Of a stretch of DNA of 64,000 nucleotides, positions 36,849 through 47,004 are shown in pieces. The stretch comes from Cellulomonas telluris (GTDB lineage: Bacteria > Actinomycetota > Actinomycetes > Actinomycetales > Cellulomonadaceae): NCBI RefSeq assembly GCF_004886325.1, contig NZ_QXFN01000003.1, positions 248,001 through 312,000 on the forward strand. Reading direction: 5' to 3'. A model generated the notes under the pieces. The model saw nothing but the letters and a program-made list of their open reading frames with translations, had not been told where the DNA came from and did no database searches. Positions within the stretch are counted from its first letter, which is position 1. Each line of letters starts with the position of its first letter. Both the position numbers and the translations under genes were made by a program.

Positions 36849-36888
36849 CACGAGAGCCCCCTCCCGTCCGCGGGAGGGGGCTCTCGTG
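36849..36888 (+). terminator. Intrinsic terminator after groES
   Basis: Perfect 18-bp stem (36849-36866 with 36871-36888) and loop TCCG. The decamer TCGTGCGTCC (36884-36893) overlaps its 3' end. Confidence 0.85.
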
Positions 36889-36931
36889 CGTCCGCCTCCC
36901 TGCCGCCGGCGGCGGGCAGGGCCCGGACGTG

Positions 36932-36989
36932 CGACCGCCCCGGAGGGGACGCCGCTCGTCGTCGAGCGACGCCCGCTCCGGGGCGGTCG
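36932..36989 (-). terminator. Long hairpin after whiB
   Basis: Outer 13-bp stem CGACCGCCCCGGA (36932-36944) with 36977-36989, enclosing a further GCTCG/CGAGC stem. It lies just past the whiB stop on the minus strand. Confidence 0.7.
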
Positions 36990-37000
36990 GGTGGAGGAGG

Positions 37001-37297
37001 TCAGGCGGTGACGCGGCGGCCGGCACGCTCGGCGAGGACCGCCGCGCGCTCGTCCTCGGACAGGCCGCCCCACACGCCGTAGGGCTCGCGCACCGCGAGC
37101 GACTGCTCGCGGCACTCGTTGATCACGGGGCACGTGGCGCAGATGGCCTTGGCGGCCTCCGCGCGACGGCGGCGGGCCGAGCCGCGCTCGCCCTCCGGGT
37201 GGAAGAAGAGGTCCTGGTCGGCGTCGCGGCAGGCTCCTTCGAACTGCCACTCCCACAGGTCCATCACCGGTCCGGGCAGACGCGAGATCTCGGCCAT
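37001..37297 (-). CDS. whiB: WhiB-family iron-sulfur regulator (WhiB3/WhiD type)
   Basis: Actinobacterial [4Fe-4S] transcription factor that binds the primary sigma factor. The four cluster cysteines are Cys23, Cys53, Cys56 and Cys62 (GACRDA, AICATCPV, NECRE), followed by GVWGG at 74-78. The N-terminus RLPGPVMDLWEWQFEG and FFHPEGERG are characteristic of the WhiB3 (Mycobacterium)/WhiD (Streptomyces) group. ATG at 37297 has GAGGAGGAG upstream, and upstream frame codons are rejected. The product is 98 residues. Position between groES and guaB agrees with that orthology. Confidence 0.92.
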   Translation of the reverse strand: MAEISRLPGPVMDLWEWQFEGACRDADQDLFFHPEGERGSARRRRAEAAKAICATCPVINECREQSLAVREPYGVWGGLSEDERAAVLAERAGRRVTA

Positions 37298-37411
37298 GTG
37301 CTCCTCCTCGTACGACGTCGTCCGGCGGGTCACGCCGGACGGAAGCTGCGGGGTGTGCGCCCGCCGCCGGGACCGGGGTCCCTGCGTGGCGCGTTCCTGC
37401 GATGTGCCGTA

Positions 37412-37440
37412 ACCGTACAACCGCGCCAGAAGTTGTTCAA
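37412..37440 (-). promoter_or_regulatory. Promoter of whiB
   Basis: On the minus strand TTGAAC (37435-37440) and TACGGT (37412-37417) are 17 nt apart. The leader would be about 108 nt. The rest of the 368-nt gap (37298-37665) shows only the MerR-gene -10. Confidence 0.65.
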
Positions 37441-37653
37441 GGCCCTCTTCTGAATCGAAGTCCTGCAACGATCTGGACGCGTGGCCAGGAGGCGGATGGG
37501 ATCGCGACCACGGCGTCCTCGCTGGTGAGGCACGAGTTGACGGAAGCGTTGCAGCGGTGGACCGCGTGGCGCGGTTCTGGCGCGATCTGCCGTCCCCGCC
37601 GGTTCGCCACGGCGCGATCGGGGGAGGGGCCGGTGCTCCGGACCGCCGGCTGG

Positions 37654-37659
37654 CAGAAT
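37654..37659 (+). promoter_or_regulatory. -10-like hexamer for the MerR-type gene
   Basis: CAGAAT followed by 6 nt and ATG at 37666, a leaderless layout. Confidence 0.4.
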
Positions 37660-37665
37660 CGCGCC

Positions 37666-38865
37666 ATGACCGAGCCGGAGGACCCCGTGACGGGGGAGCC
37701 GACGGCGCCCGGCGCCGGGCGTCCCGACGCGCCCGGCACCCTCGACGCGGACGCCGAGGCGGCCGCGGACGGGCACGCCGCCGCGGGTGCCGCCACCGGT
37801 GCCACCGCGGACCCCGACGGCCACGCCCCCCTGGGCTCCGCCCCGCTCACCGTCGCCGCCGTCGCGCGCCGCCTGGGCGTCGCACCCGCCACGCTGCGCA
37901 CCTGGGACCGTCGCTACGGCCTGGGCCCCTCCGAGCACTCCGCGGGGGCCCACCGCCGGTACTCCGCGCACGACCTCGAGCGGCTCCTGGTGATGCGCCG
38001 GCTGACGCTCGAGGGCGTGGCGCCGTCCGAGGCCGCACGCCTCGCGCTCGCGTCCCCGGGCGCGGGCGTGCCGACGCCGCACACCAGCACGGACGTCACC
38101 GCGCGCTTCCCCGGCGACGACGTGCCGTCCGGGCCCGTGGACGAGGCCCCGCCCGTCGTGGAGGTGCCCCTGCCGGACCCGGCGCGGCACGCGGCCCCCG
38201 TGCAGCGCCTTCCCGTCGAGCCGCGGACCGGGGCGACGCCGAGCACCGCCGCGGCGGTCGTCGCCCTCGTGGACGCGGCGCTCGCCGGACGGTCGGACCG
38301 CTGCGCCGGACTCCTGACCGTCACGGCCCCGGAGGGGGTGACGGGCTGGTGGACCGCGCTGGTGGAGCCCGCGCTGCGGGCGCTCGCGCAGCGCACGGTC
38401 GTCGAGCGGCCGGGTGTCGACGCCCAGGCGACCCTCACCGCCGCGGCGCTCGGAGCGCTGCGTGCGCACACGGCCCAGGCGCCCGCCCCCGGTGCACCCG
38501 TCGTGCTGCTGCTGCCCGCACCGGGGGAGCCGCGCCCGCTCGTGGTGCACGCGCTCGCCGCGGCGCTCGTGGGCGGCGGCGTGGACGCCCGCCTCGTCGG
38601 CGGGCCCGTCTCGACCCGCCACGCGGGGGAGCTCGCCGTGATGACGCGCGCCCGGGCGGTCGTCACCGTCTTCGAGCGTCCCGCCCCGGACCTGTCGGTC
38701 GTCGCCCGGCTCGCGCAGGAGCGCCCCGACCTGCCGCAGTACGTCATGGTCCGCGACGGGGCCGCCGAGCGCGTGCCCCTCGACCGGTCCGTGCACCGCG
38801 CCCGGACGTTCGTCGGGCTGCTGCACGAGGCGCTCGCCGCCGTGGCGGAGTCGTCGCCGCTGTGA
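37666..38865 (+). CDS. MerR-type regulator with degenerate B12-binding-like domain
   Basis: 399-residue regulator. Residues 1-58 are a low-complexity Ala/Gly/Asp tail. The MerR helix-turn-helix at about 60-125 has LTVAAVARRLGVAPATLRTW, DRRYGLGPSEHSAGAHRRYS and LERLLVMRRLTLEGVAPSEA. After a Pro-rich linker, the C-terminal 190 residues resemble the helical plus cobalamin-binding domains of CarH/LitR. The B12-ligating His is missing (GEPRPLVVHALAAALV where GExHxLG is expected), so cobalamin sensing is unlikely. The effector is unknown. It sits between whiB and the BldM-like gene. Confidence 0.8.
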   Translation: MTEPEDPVTGEPTAPGAGRPDAPGTLDADAEAAADGHAAAGAATGATADPDGHAPLGSAPLTVAAVARRLGVAPATLRTWDRRYGLGPSEHSAGAHRRYSAHDLERLLVMRRLTLEGVAPSEAARLALASPGAGVPTPHTSTDVTARFPGDDVPSGPVDEAPPVVEVPLPDPARHAAPVQRLPVEPRTGATPSTAAAVVALVDAALAGRSDRCAGLLTVTAPEGVTGWWTALVEPALRALAQRTVVERPGVDAQATLTAAALGALRAHTAQAPAPGAPVVLLLPAPGEPRPLVVHALAAALVGGGVDARLVGGPVSTRHAGELAVMTRARAVVTVFERPAPDLSVVARLAQERPDLPQYVMVRDGAAERVPLDRSVHRARTFVGLLHEALAAVAESSPL

Positions 38866-39045
38866 CCAAGGCGACCGTCCAGTAACGTCGACGCACCCGA
38901 ACGGCTGATCGCGGCGCGTCCGGGGGCCTCCAAGCGGGAGGAAACGGTGTCGCGACGCGACCGCCGTCCATCGCCAGGGCTAACGTGACGCTCCGTTGAC
39001 GCCGATGCAGCCATCAGGGTGACCGGCGCGCGCGAGGAGGATCAC

Positions 39046-41341
<2,296 letters not shown>

Positions 41342-41363
41342 CGCCGCCCGCACCGCACCACCC

Positions 41364-41405
41364 GCGGCCCGTGCCGCCGCCCCACCGGGCGGCCGCACGG
41401 GCCGC
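41364..41405 (+). terminator. Hairpin between guaB and guaB3
   Basis: 11-bp stem GCGGCCCGTGC (41364-41374) with 41395-41405, and an inner CCGCC/GGCGG stem. It is followed at once by the guaB3 -10, so guaB3 has its own promoter. Confidence 0.65.
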
Positions 41406-41418
41406 GTGCGTGCGCCGG

Positions 41419-41424
41419 TAAACT
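41419..41424 (+). promoter_or_regulatory. -10 hexamer for guaB3 (leaderless)
   Basis: TAAACT followed by CGCACG and the GTG at 41431. Confidence 0.6.
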
Positions 41425-41430
41425 CGCACG

Positions 41431-42555
41431 GTGAGCACCGACATCGAGATCGGACGTGGCAAGCGCGGCCGACGCGCCTACTCCTTCGACGACATCGCGG
41501 TCGTGCCGTCGCGGCGCACCCGGGACCCGGAGGAGGTCTCGGTCGGCTGGCAGATCGACGCCTACCACTTCGACCTGCCCGTGCTGGCGGCGCCGATGGA
41601 CTCCGTCGTGAGCCCCGCCACCGCGGTCGCGCTGGGCAAGGCCGGCGGCGTCGGGGTCCTCGACCTCGAGGGCCTGTGGACGCGCTACGAGGACCCGACG
41701 CCCCTGCTCGAGGAGATCGCGTCGCTCGAGGCGGGCCGCGCGACCGCGCGCATGCAGGAGATCTACGACGAGCCGATCAAGCCCGAGCTGATCCGCGCGC
41801 GCATCCAGGAGGTGCGCGACGCCGGCGTGACCGTGGCGGGCGCGCTGAGCCCGCAGCGCACGCAGGAGCACTGGCGCACGGTCGTCGACGCCGGGGTCGA
41901 CCTGTTCGTCATCCGCGGCACCACCGTCTCCGCCGAGCACGTGTCTGGGCGTGCCGAGCCCCTCAACCTCAAGCGCTTCATCTACGAGCTCGACGTGCCC
42001 GTGATCGTCGGCGGTGCGTCGACGTACACGGCCGCGCTGCACCTCATGCGCACGGGCGCCGCGGGTGTGCTCGTCGGCTTCGGCGGGGGAGCGGCGCACA
42101 CCACGCGCGTGTCCCTCGGCATCCACGCCCCCATGGCGACGGCCGTCGCCGACGTCGCGGCCGCGCGCCGCGACTACCTCGACGAGTCGGGCGGCCGGTA
42201 CGTGCACGTCATCGCGGACGGGGGCGTCGGGCGCTCCGGCGACCTCGTGAAGGCGATGGCGTGCGGCGCGGACGCCGTCATGCTGGGTGCCGCCCTCGCC
42301 CGCGCGGAGGAGGCCCCGGGCCGTGGCTACCACTGGGGGTCGGAGGCGCACCACCCGCAGCTGCCGCGCGGCGAGCGTGTGCACGTGGGCACCGCCGGCA
42401 CGCTCGAGCAGATCCTGTTCGGCCCCGGCCAGACCGCCGACGGCACCGTGAACCTCATCGGCGCGCTGCGCCGGGCCATGGCCACGACCGGCTACTCGGA
42501 CCTCAAGGAGCTGCAGCGCATCGAGGTCGTCGTCTCGCCGTACCAGCCGCACTGA
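41431..42555 (+). CDS. guaB3: GuaB3 family IMP dehydrogenase-related protein
   Basis: 374-residue barrel protein of the actinobacterial GuaB3 group. It starts IEIGRGKRGRRAYSFDDIAV VPSRRT-like and has DLPVLAAPMDSVVSPATA, RFIYELDVPVIVGGAS and VIADGGVGRSGDLVKAMACG. It has no CBS domains. The loop equivalent to the catalytic Cys loop of GuaB reads VGFGGGAAHTTRV, without cysteine, so ordinary IMP dehydrogenase chemistry is not expected; the loss is shared with mycobacterial GuaB3. Function is unsettled. Placement right after guaB is conserved. Confidence 0.9.
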   Translation: MSTDIEIGRGKRGRRAYSFDDIAVVPSRRTRDPEEVSVGWQIDAYHFDLPVLAAPMDSVVSPATAVALGKAGGVGVLDLEGLWTRYEDPTPLLEEIASLEAGRATARMQEIYDEPIKPELIRARIQEVRDAGVTVAGALSPQRTQEHWRTVVDAGVDLFVIRGTTVSAEHVSGRAEPLNLKRFIYELDVPVIVGGASTYTAALHLMRTGAAGVLVGFGGGAAHTTRVSLGIHAPMATAVADVAAARRDYLDESGGRYVHVIADGGVGRSGDLVKAMACGADAVMLGAALARAEEAPGRGYHWGSEAHHPQLPRGERVHVGTAGTLEQILFGPGQTADGTVNLIGALRRAMATTGYSDLKELQRIEVVVSPYQPH

Positions 42556-42584
42556 CGCCGGGCCCGACACCGGGCCGCAGGACC

Positions 42585-42622
42585 GACGAGGGCGGCCACC
42601 CGCACGGGTGGCCGCCCTCGTC
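42585..42622. terminator. Bidirectional terminator after guaB3
   Basis: Perfect 17-bp stem (42585-42601 with 42606-42622) and loop GCAC between convergent guaB3 and the siderophore ATPase gene. It is followed by GCGTCC. Confidence 0.85.
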
Positions 42623-42643
42623 GCGTCCCTGGGTCGGGTGGCG

Positions 42644-43537
42644 TCAGGGGACGCGCTGCGTCAGGGGCTCCTCGCTGCGCACGGTGCCCCGGGCGTCGTC
42701 GACGTCGCGCGGTGCGCCGCCGTGGTGACGGCCGAGCGGCAGGACCAGCGGCGACCCGGCGACGGGGTCGGGCACGACGCGCGACTCCATCCCGAACACG
42801 TCGCGCACCATCTGCTCGGTCACGACCTGCGAGGGGTCGCCCTGCGCGTACAGCCGCCCCTGCCGCACCGCGACGAGGTGGTCGGCGTAGCGCGCGGCGA
42901 GGTTGAGGTCGTGCAGGACCATGACGACCGTCGTGCCGCGCTGCCGGTTGAGGTCGGTCAGCAGGTCGAGCACCTCGACCTGGTGGGCGACGTCGAGGAA
43001 CGTCGTCGGCTCGTCGAGCAGCAGCACGTCGGTGCGCTGCGCGAGGGCCATCGCGATCCACACGCGCTGGCGCTGCCCGCCGGACAGCTCGTCGACCGGC
43101 CGGTCGGCGAGCTCGAGCGTGTCGGTGGCGCGCAGGGCCTCCTCGACGATGGCGTCGTCCTCGGCGGTCCAGCGCTTCAGCCAGCCCTGGTGGGGGTAGC
43201 GGCCGCGGCCGACGAGGTCGGAGACCGCGATGCCCTCGGGTGCGACGGGCGTCTGCGGCAGCAGGCCCAGCACGGTGGCGACCTCGCGGGAGGGCCGGTC
43301 CGTGATGGGGACGCCGTCGAGCAGGACGCGCCCGGAGCGGGTGCGCAGCAGGCGCGCCATGGCCCGCAGCAGCGTGGACTTCCCGCACGCGTTCGCGCCG
43401 ACGACGATCGTCACCTTGCCCGGCGGGACGGCGAGCGACAGGTCGTGCACGACGACGCGGTCGTCGTACCCGATCGTCGCGTCCTCGACGGCGAGGGTGT
43501 GCACGGCCCGCTCCTGCGGGGTGGGGCGGGTGCTCAC
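42644..43537 (-). CDS. Iron-siderophore ABC transporter ATPase (FecE/FepC type)
   Basis: Cytosolic ATPase that powers siderophore uptake, 297 residues. It has Walker A VGANACGKSTLL, Q-loop LLPQTPVAPEG, the GRGRYPHQGWLKRW motif typical of FecE/FepC proteins, signature LSGGQRQRV, and Walker B DVLLLDEPTTFLD with VLHDLNLAARYADH. About 40 polar residues follow the domain. The GTG start overlaps the permease stop (GTGA). It is the last gene of the four-gene iron operon. Confidence 0.93.
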   Translation of the reverse strand: MSTRPTPQERAVHTLAVEDATIGYDDRVVVHDLSLAVPPGKVTIVVGANACGKSTLLRAMARLLRTRSGRVLLDGVPITDRPSREVATVLGLLPQTPVAPEGIAVSDLVGRGRYPHQGWLKRWTAEDDAIVEEALRATDTLELADRPVDELSGGQRQRVWIAMALAQRTDVLLLDEPTTFLDVAHQVEVLDLLTDLNRQRGTTVVMVLHDLNLAARYADHLVAVRQGRLYAQGDPSQVVTEQMVRDVFGMESRVVPDPVAGSPLVLPLGRHHGGAPRDVDDARGTVRSEEPLTQRVP

Positions 43538-44586
43538 AGGGTGCCTCCCGAGCGGTCGGACCTGGCCAGGAGCCAGAGCAGGTAGGGCGCGCCGACGACG
43601 CCGGTGACGACGCCGACGGGCAGGCGGGCGGGCAGCAGGTGCTGCCCCACGAGGTCGCCGACCAGCACGAGCAGCGCGCCGACGAGCGCGGCGGGGACCA
43701 CGAGCGAGCCCGTGCCGCGCACGAGGCGCTGCGCGAGCGGGCCGGCGAGGAACGCGACGAACGCGATGGGGCCGGTGGAGGCGGTCGCGACCGAGATGAG
43801 GCCGACCGCGACGACGATGAGGGCGAGGCGGGTCCGGTCGGGGCGCACGCCGAGGCCGGCGGCGAGCTCGTCGCCGAGCTGCAGCGCCGCCAGCCGGCGC
43901 GCGAGCAGCACCGCGACGGGCGCGAGCACCAGGACGGGCACCGCGACCTGCGGGAAGCCCTCCCAGAACGCGCTGTTGAGGCTGCCGCTGAGCCAGCGCA
44001 TCGCGTCGGCCGCGTCGTAGACGTTCGCACGGGTGAGCGCGTACTGGACGACGGACTGCAGCATCGCGCCGACGCCGATGCCGACGAGCACGAAGCGGGC
44101 GCCGTGCACGCCGCGCCGCCACGCCAGCAGGTAGATCGCGGCCGCGACGCCGATGCCGGCGGCGACGGCGACGACCGGCACCGCGGTGCCGACCAGGCCG
44201 ATCGACGTGATGGACAGGACCGCGGCCGCGCTGGCGCCCGCGGTCACGCCGATGATGTCGGGGCTCGCGAGCGGGTTGCGCAGCATCGTCTGGAACACGA
44301 CGCCGCCGATGCCGAAGGCGACGCCCACCAGGACGCCGGTGAGCGCGCGCGGCAGGCGCAGGCGCCCGACCGTGAACGACGCGCCCGGCACGTCCTGCCC
44401 GGTGAGGACCCGCAGCACGTCGCCCAGCGGGTAGACGCGGTCGCCGACGACGAGCGAGACCACGGCGACCGCGAGCGTCAGGGCGGCGAGCACGGCGACG
44501 ACCGTCCACCAGTGCCGGGCACGGCGCCGCCGGCCGGGGGCGACGACGCCGCCGGCGGGCGCGGGGGGCGCCACGACGGCGCTCAC
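43534..44586 (-). CDS. FecCD-family siderophore permease (second)
   Basis: Integral membrane permease, 350 residues, about nine to ten membrane helices. FecCD hallmarks are RLRLPRALTGVLVGVAFGIG, QTMLRNPLASPDIIGVTAGA, and GPIAFVAFLAGPLAQRLV, which contacts the ATPase. It pairs with the neighbouring FecCD protein to make the heterodimeric channel. The GTG start overlaps the stop of the upstream permease. Confidence 0.92.
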   Translation of the reverse strand: MSAVVAPPAPAGGVVAPGRRRRARHWWTVVAVLAALTLAVAVVSLVVGDRVYPLGDVLRVLTGQDVPGASFTVGRLRLPRALTGVLVGVAFGIGGVVFQTMLRNPLASPDIIGVTAGASAAAVLSITSIGLVGTAVPVVAVAAGIGVAAAIYLLAWRRGVHGARFVLVGIGVGAMLQSVVQYALTRANVYDAADAMRWLSGSLNSAFWEGFPQVAVPVLVLAPVAVLLARRLAALQLGDELAAGLGVRPDRTRLALIVVAVGLISVATASTGPIAFVAFLAGPLAQRLVRGTGSLVVPAALVGALLVLVGDLVGQHLLPARLPVGVVTGVVGAPYLLWLLARSDRSGGTL

Positions 44587-45632
44587 AGCTCACGCACCTT
44601 GGTGCGGCGGACGATCGCGATGAGCACGGGCGCGCCGAGCAGAGCCGTCATGATCCCGACCTGCAGCTCCTGCGGACGGGCGACGACGCGGCCGAGGACG
44701 TCCGCGGCGACGAGGAGCACGGCGCCGAAGGCGGCGGAGTAGGGCAGCACCCAGCGGTGGCTCGGCCCGGTGAACCCGCGGGCGAGGTGCGGCATGACGA
44801 GCCCGACGAACGCGATGGGACCGGCGACCGCGACCGCCGCGCCGGACAGCAGCACCGCGGCGAGGGCGCCGAGCACCCGGACGGTCCCGACGTGCTGGCC
44901 GAGGCCGGTCGCGAGGTCGTCGCCGAGCGCGAGCGCGTCGAGGCCGCGCGCGACGGCCACCGCGAGCACCGCGCCGACGACCAGGAAGGGCGCGACCGTG
45001 AGGATCGCGGCCGACTCGGCGCGGCCCAGGGACCCGACCTGCCAGAACCGGAACGTCTCGAGCACGTCGGTGCGGGTGAGCAGCACCATGCTGATCATCG
45101 ACGTCACGGCGGCGGTCACGGCCGCGCCCGCGAGGGCGAGCTTGAGCGGCGTCGCGCCGCCGCGGCCCACCGAGCCGACCGCGTACACGACCGCCATGGT
45201 CACGGCCGCACCGAGGAACGCCACCCAGACGTAGCCGAGAAGCGTGGACAGCCCGAACCACGCGATGCCGACGACGACGGCGAGCGAGGCGCCGAAGCTG
45301 ACCCCGAGGATGCCGGGGTCGGCAAGGGGGTTGCGCGTCAGGCCCTGGAGGACGGCGCCCGCGAGGCCGAGCGCGGCGCCGACGACGAGGCCGAGCAGCG
45401 TGCGCGGCACGCGGGACGCCACCGCGGCCTGGGCGATGTCGTCGGGGTCCGGGTGCAGCACGCCCGCGACGACGTCGGACCAGGTGACCAGGCGCGAGCC
45501 GAACGTCACTGACAGCACGCACACGACGACGAGCGCGAGCACGCACACGACGAGGCCGAGCGCGCGCCGGCGCGACGACGCCGGCCGCCGCACCGCGGGC
45601 GGGGCCGGCGTCGTCGTGGGGGAGGTGGTCAC
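44583..45632 (-). CDS. FecCD-family siderophore permease (first)
   Basis: Membrane permease, 349 residues. It has SRVPRTLLGLVVGAALGLAG, QGLTRNPLADPGILGVSFGA and GPIAFVGLVMPHLARGFTGP, all typical of FecCD. About 25 polar residues with Thr/Pro precede the first helix. GTG at 45632 has no visible Shine-Dalgarno and lies 16 nt after the binding-protein stop; it may rely on coupling. Together with the next gene it forms the translocation pore. Confidence 0.92.
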   Translation of the reverse strand: MTTSPTTTPAPPAVRRPASSRRRALGLVVCVLALVVVCVLSVTFGSRLVTWSDVVAGVLHPDPDDIAQAAVASRVPRTLLGLVVGAALGLAGAVLQGLTRNPLADPGILGVSFGASLAVVVGIAWFGLSTLLGYVWVAFLGAAVTMAVVYAVGSVGRGGATPLKLALAGAAVTAAVTSMISMVLLTRTDVLETFRFWQVGSLGRAESAAILTVAPFLVVGAVLAVAVARGLDALALGDDLATGLGQHVGTVRVLGALAAVLLSGAAVAVAGPIAFVGLVMPHLARGFTGPSHRWVLPYSAAFGAVLLVAADVLGRVVARPQELQVGIMTALLGAPVLIAIVRRTKVREL

Positions 45633-45648
45633 GGGAGGAGGGGTCCCG

Positions 45649-46704
45649 TCACTGCACGTTCTGGGCGGCCGCCTGGAAGAGGTCCAGGTAGTCCTCGAGC
45701 GCCCACGGGACCGACAGCACGGTCGGGCCGGACGTCGCGGACGCCAGCGGGGTGTTGTCGGGCAGGACCGCGACGGCACCGTTGGCGATCGCGGGGATCT
45801 TCGACCACAGCGGGTGGGCCTGCAGCGTCGGGAGCAGGGTCTCGTCGCCGTAGATCGCGACCATGTCGGCGTCGGCGATGGTGTCGGCCTGCTCGGCGGA
45901 CAGGTCGACGTAGAACAAGCCGTCGTCCTCGAACGACTCGACGCTCTCGGGCAGGGTCATGCCGAGGTCCGAGAGGAGCTGCACGCGCGCGTCGATCTTG
46001 GTGTAGACGCCGATCGACGACAGGTCCGTCGGGTCGACGTAGAGGTACGCGACGGACTTGCCGGCGACGTCGGGGCGGTCGGCCAGGGCGTCCTCGATCT
46101 GCTGCTCGACCTCGTCGATCTTCTCCTGCGCCTCGTCCTCCAGGCCGAGCGCGCGGCCGTTCGTCAGCGCCATGTCGCGCCAGTTGGTGCCCCACGCGAC
46201 CTCGGGGTAGGAGACGGTCGGCGCGATCTCCGACAGCGTCGTCCACTCCTCCTCCGTCAGGCCGGAGTAGGCGGCGAGCACGACGTCGGGCGCGGTGTCG
46301 GCGACGGCGGCGAAGTCGATGCCGTCGGACTCGTCGAAGAGCGCGGGCAGCGCGTCGCCGGTGCCGTCGAGCTCCTCGAGCGCCTCGTAGGTCCAGGGGT
46401 GGATCCCGTCGCCGTCGTCGTCGCCGTAGGTCTGCTCGGCCATGCCGACGGGCACGACGCCCAGTGCGAGTGCGACGTCGTGGTTGCCCCACGCGACGGA
46501 GGCGACCGCCTCGGGCTTCTCCTCGACCACGGTCTCGCCGAACGTGTTCTCGAGCGTGACGGGGAAGGTGCCGTCGCCGCCCGCGGCGGAGGTGGCGTCG
46601 TCGGTGCCGCCCTCGGTGCCGGAGGAGCAGGCGGCGAGCAGGAGTGCGGCGGCGGCGCCGGCGACGAGGGGTCGCAGGGCGCGGCGGCGGGGCGCAGTGC
46701 GCAT
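45649..46704 (-). CDS. Iron-siderophore-binding lipoprotein
   Basis: Extracytoplasmic substrate-binding protein of the FepB/FhuD class, 351 residues. The signal peptide RRRALRPLVAGAAAALLLAA ends at lipobox Cys26 (LLAACSSG). The mature protein has PVTLENTFGETVVEEKPEAV, VASVAWGNHDVALALGVVPV and LPTLQAHPLWSKIPAI, typical of this family. ATG at 46704 has AAGGA 5-6 nt before it. It heads the operon and lies downstream of an iron-box operator. Confidence 0.93.
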   Translation of the reverse strand: MRTAPRRRALRPLVAGAAAALLLAACSSGTEGGTDDATSAAGGDGTFPVTLENTFGETVVEEKPEAVASVAWGNHDVALALGVVPVGMAEQTYGDDDGDGIHPWTYEALEELDGTGDALPALFDESDGIDFAAVADTAPDVVLAAYSGLTEEEWTTLSEIAPTVSYPEVAWGTNWRDMALTNGRALGLEDEAQEKIDEVEQQIEDALADRPDVAGKSVAYLYVDPTDLSSIGVYTKIDARVQLLSDLGMTLPESVESFEDDGLFYVDLSAEQADTIADADMVAIYGDETLLPTLQAHPLWSKIPAIANGAVAVLPDNTPLASATSGPTVLSVPWALEDYLDLFQAAAQNVQ

Positions 46705-46763
46705 CGTGTCCTTCGCAGGGGGAGTCGGCACGGGGCCGTCCGGCGGCGGGCGAGCCCGCCGTT

Positions 46764-46782
46764 GTAGGTAAGGCTCACCTTA
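46764..46782. promoter_or_regulatory. DtxR/IdeR-type iron box
   Basis: The 19-bp sequence GTAGGTAAGGCTCACCTTA matches 15 of 19 bases of the DtxR/IdeR consensus TTAGGTTAGGCTAACCTAA and is itself an imperfect inverted repeat. It lies 60 nt before the binding-protein start, so Fe-loaded DtxR would shut the uptake operon. Confidence 0.85.
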
Positions 46783-46919
46783 GAGTACGCCGCCCCGAGC
46801 CCGGTACGTGGCGCGGGTCACCCCGGACCGGCCCCCGAGCGCGCCCGGCGCACGTGCGCCGGTGCTGTCCGTTCCCACATGACCGGACATCCGGAAAAGC
46901 CCGGGTGTGCCCGAACCTG

Positions 46920-46948
46920 TTGACGTTCCTGCATCGGCGGCGCATGCT
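46920..46948 (+). promoter_or_regulatory. Likely promoter of the fructose operon
   Basis: TTGACG (46920-46925) and CATGCT (46943-46948) with a 17-nt spacer, about 50 nt before fruR. Inverted motifs just upstream (TGTCCG-N12-CGGACA at 46866-46889; CCGGACATCCGG at 46883-46894) are possible FruR sites. Confidence 0.5.
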
Positions 46949-46973
46949 GGGACGACGAGGCCCGGTCGGGCCA

Positions 46974-47002
46974 GGACGACGGAGTTCGGGACGACGGAGT
47001 TC
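46974..47002 (+). repeat. Tandem 15-bp repeat carrying a doubled ribosome-binding site
   Basis: GGACGACGGAGTTC occurs at 46974-46987 and 46989-47002. Each copy has a GGAG; the second is 6 nt from the fruR GTG, the first 21 nt. Confidence 0.6.
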
Positions 47003-47004
47003 AC

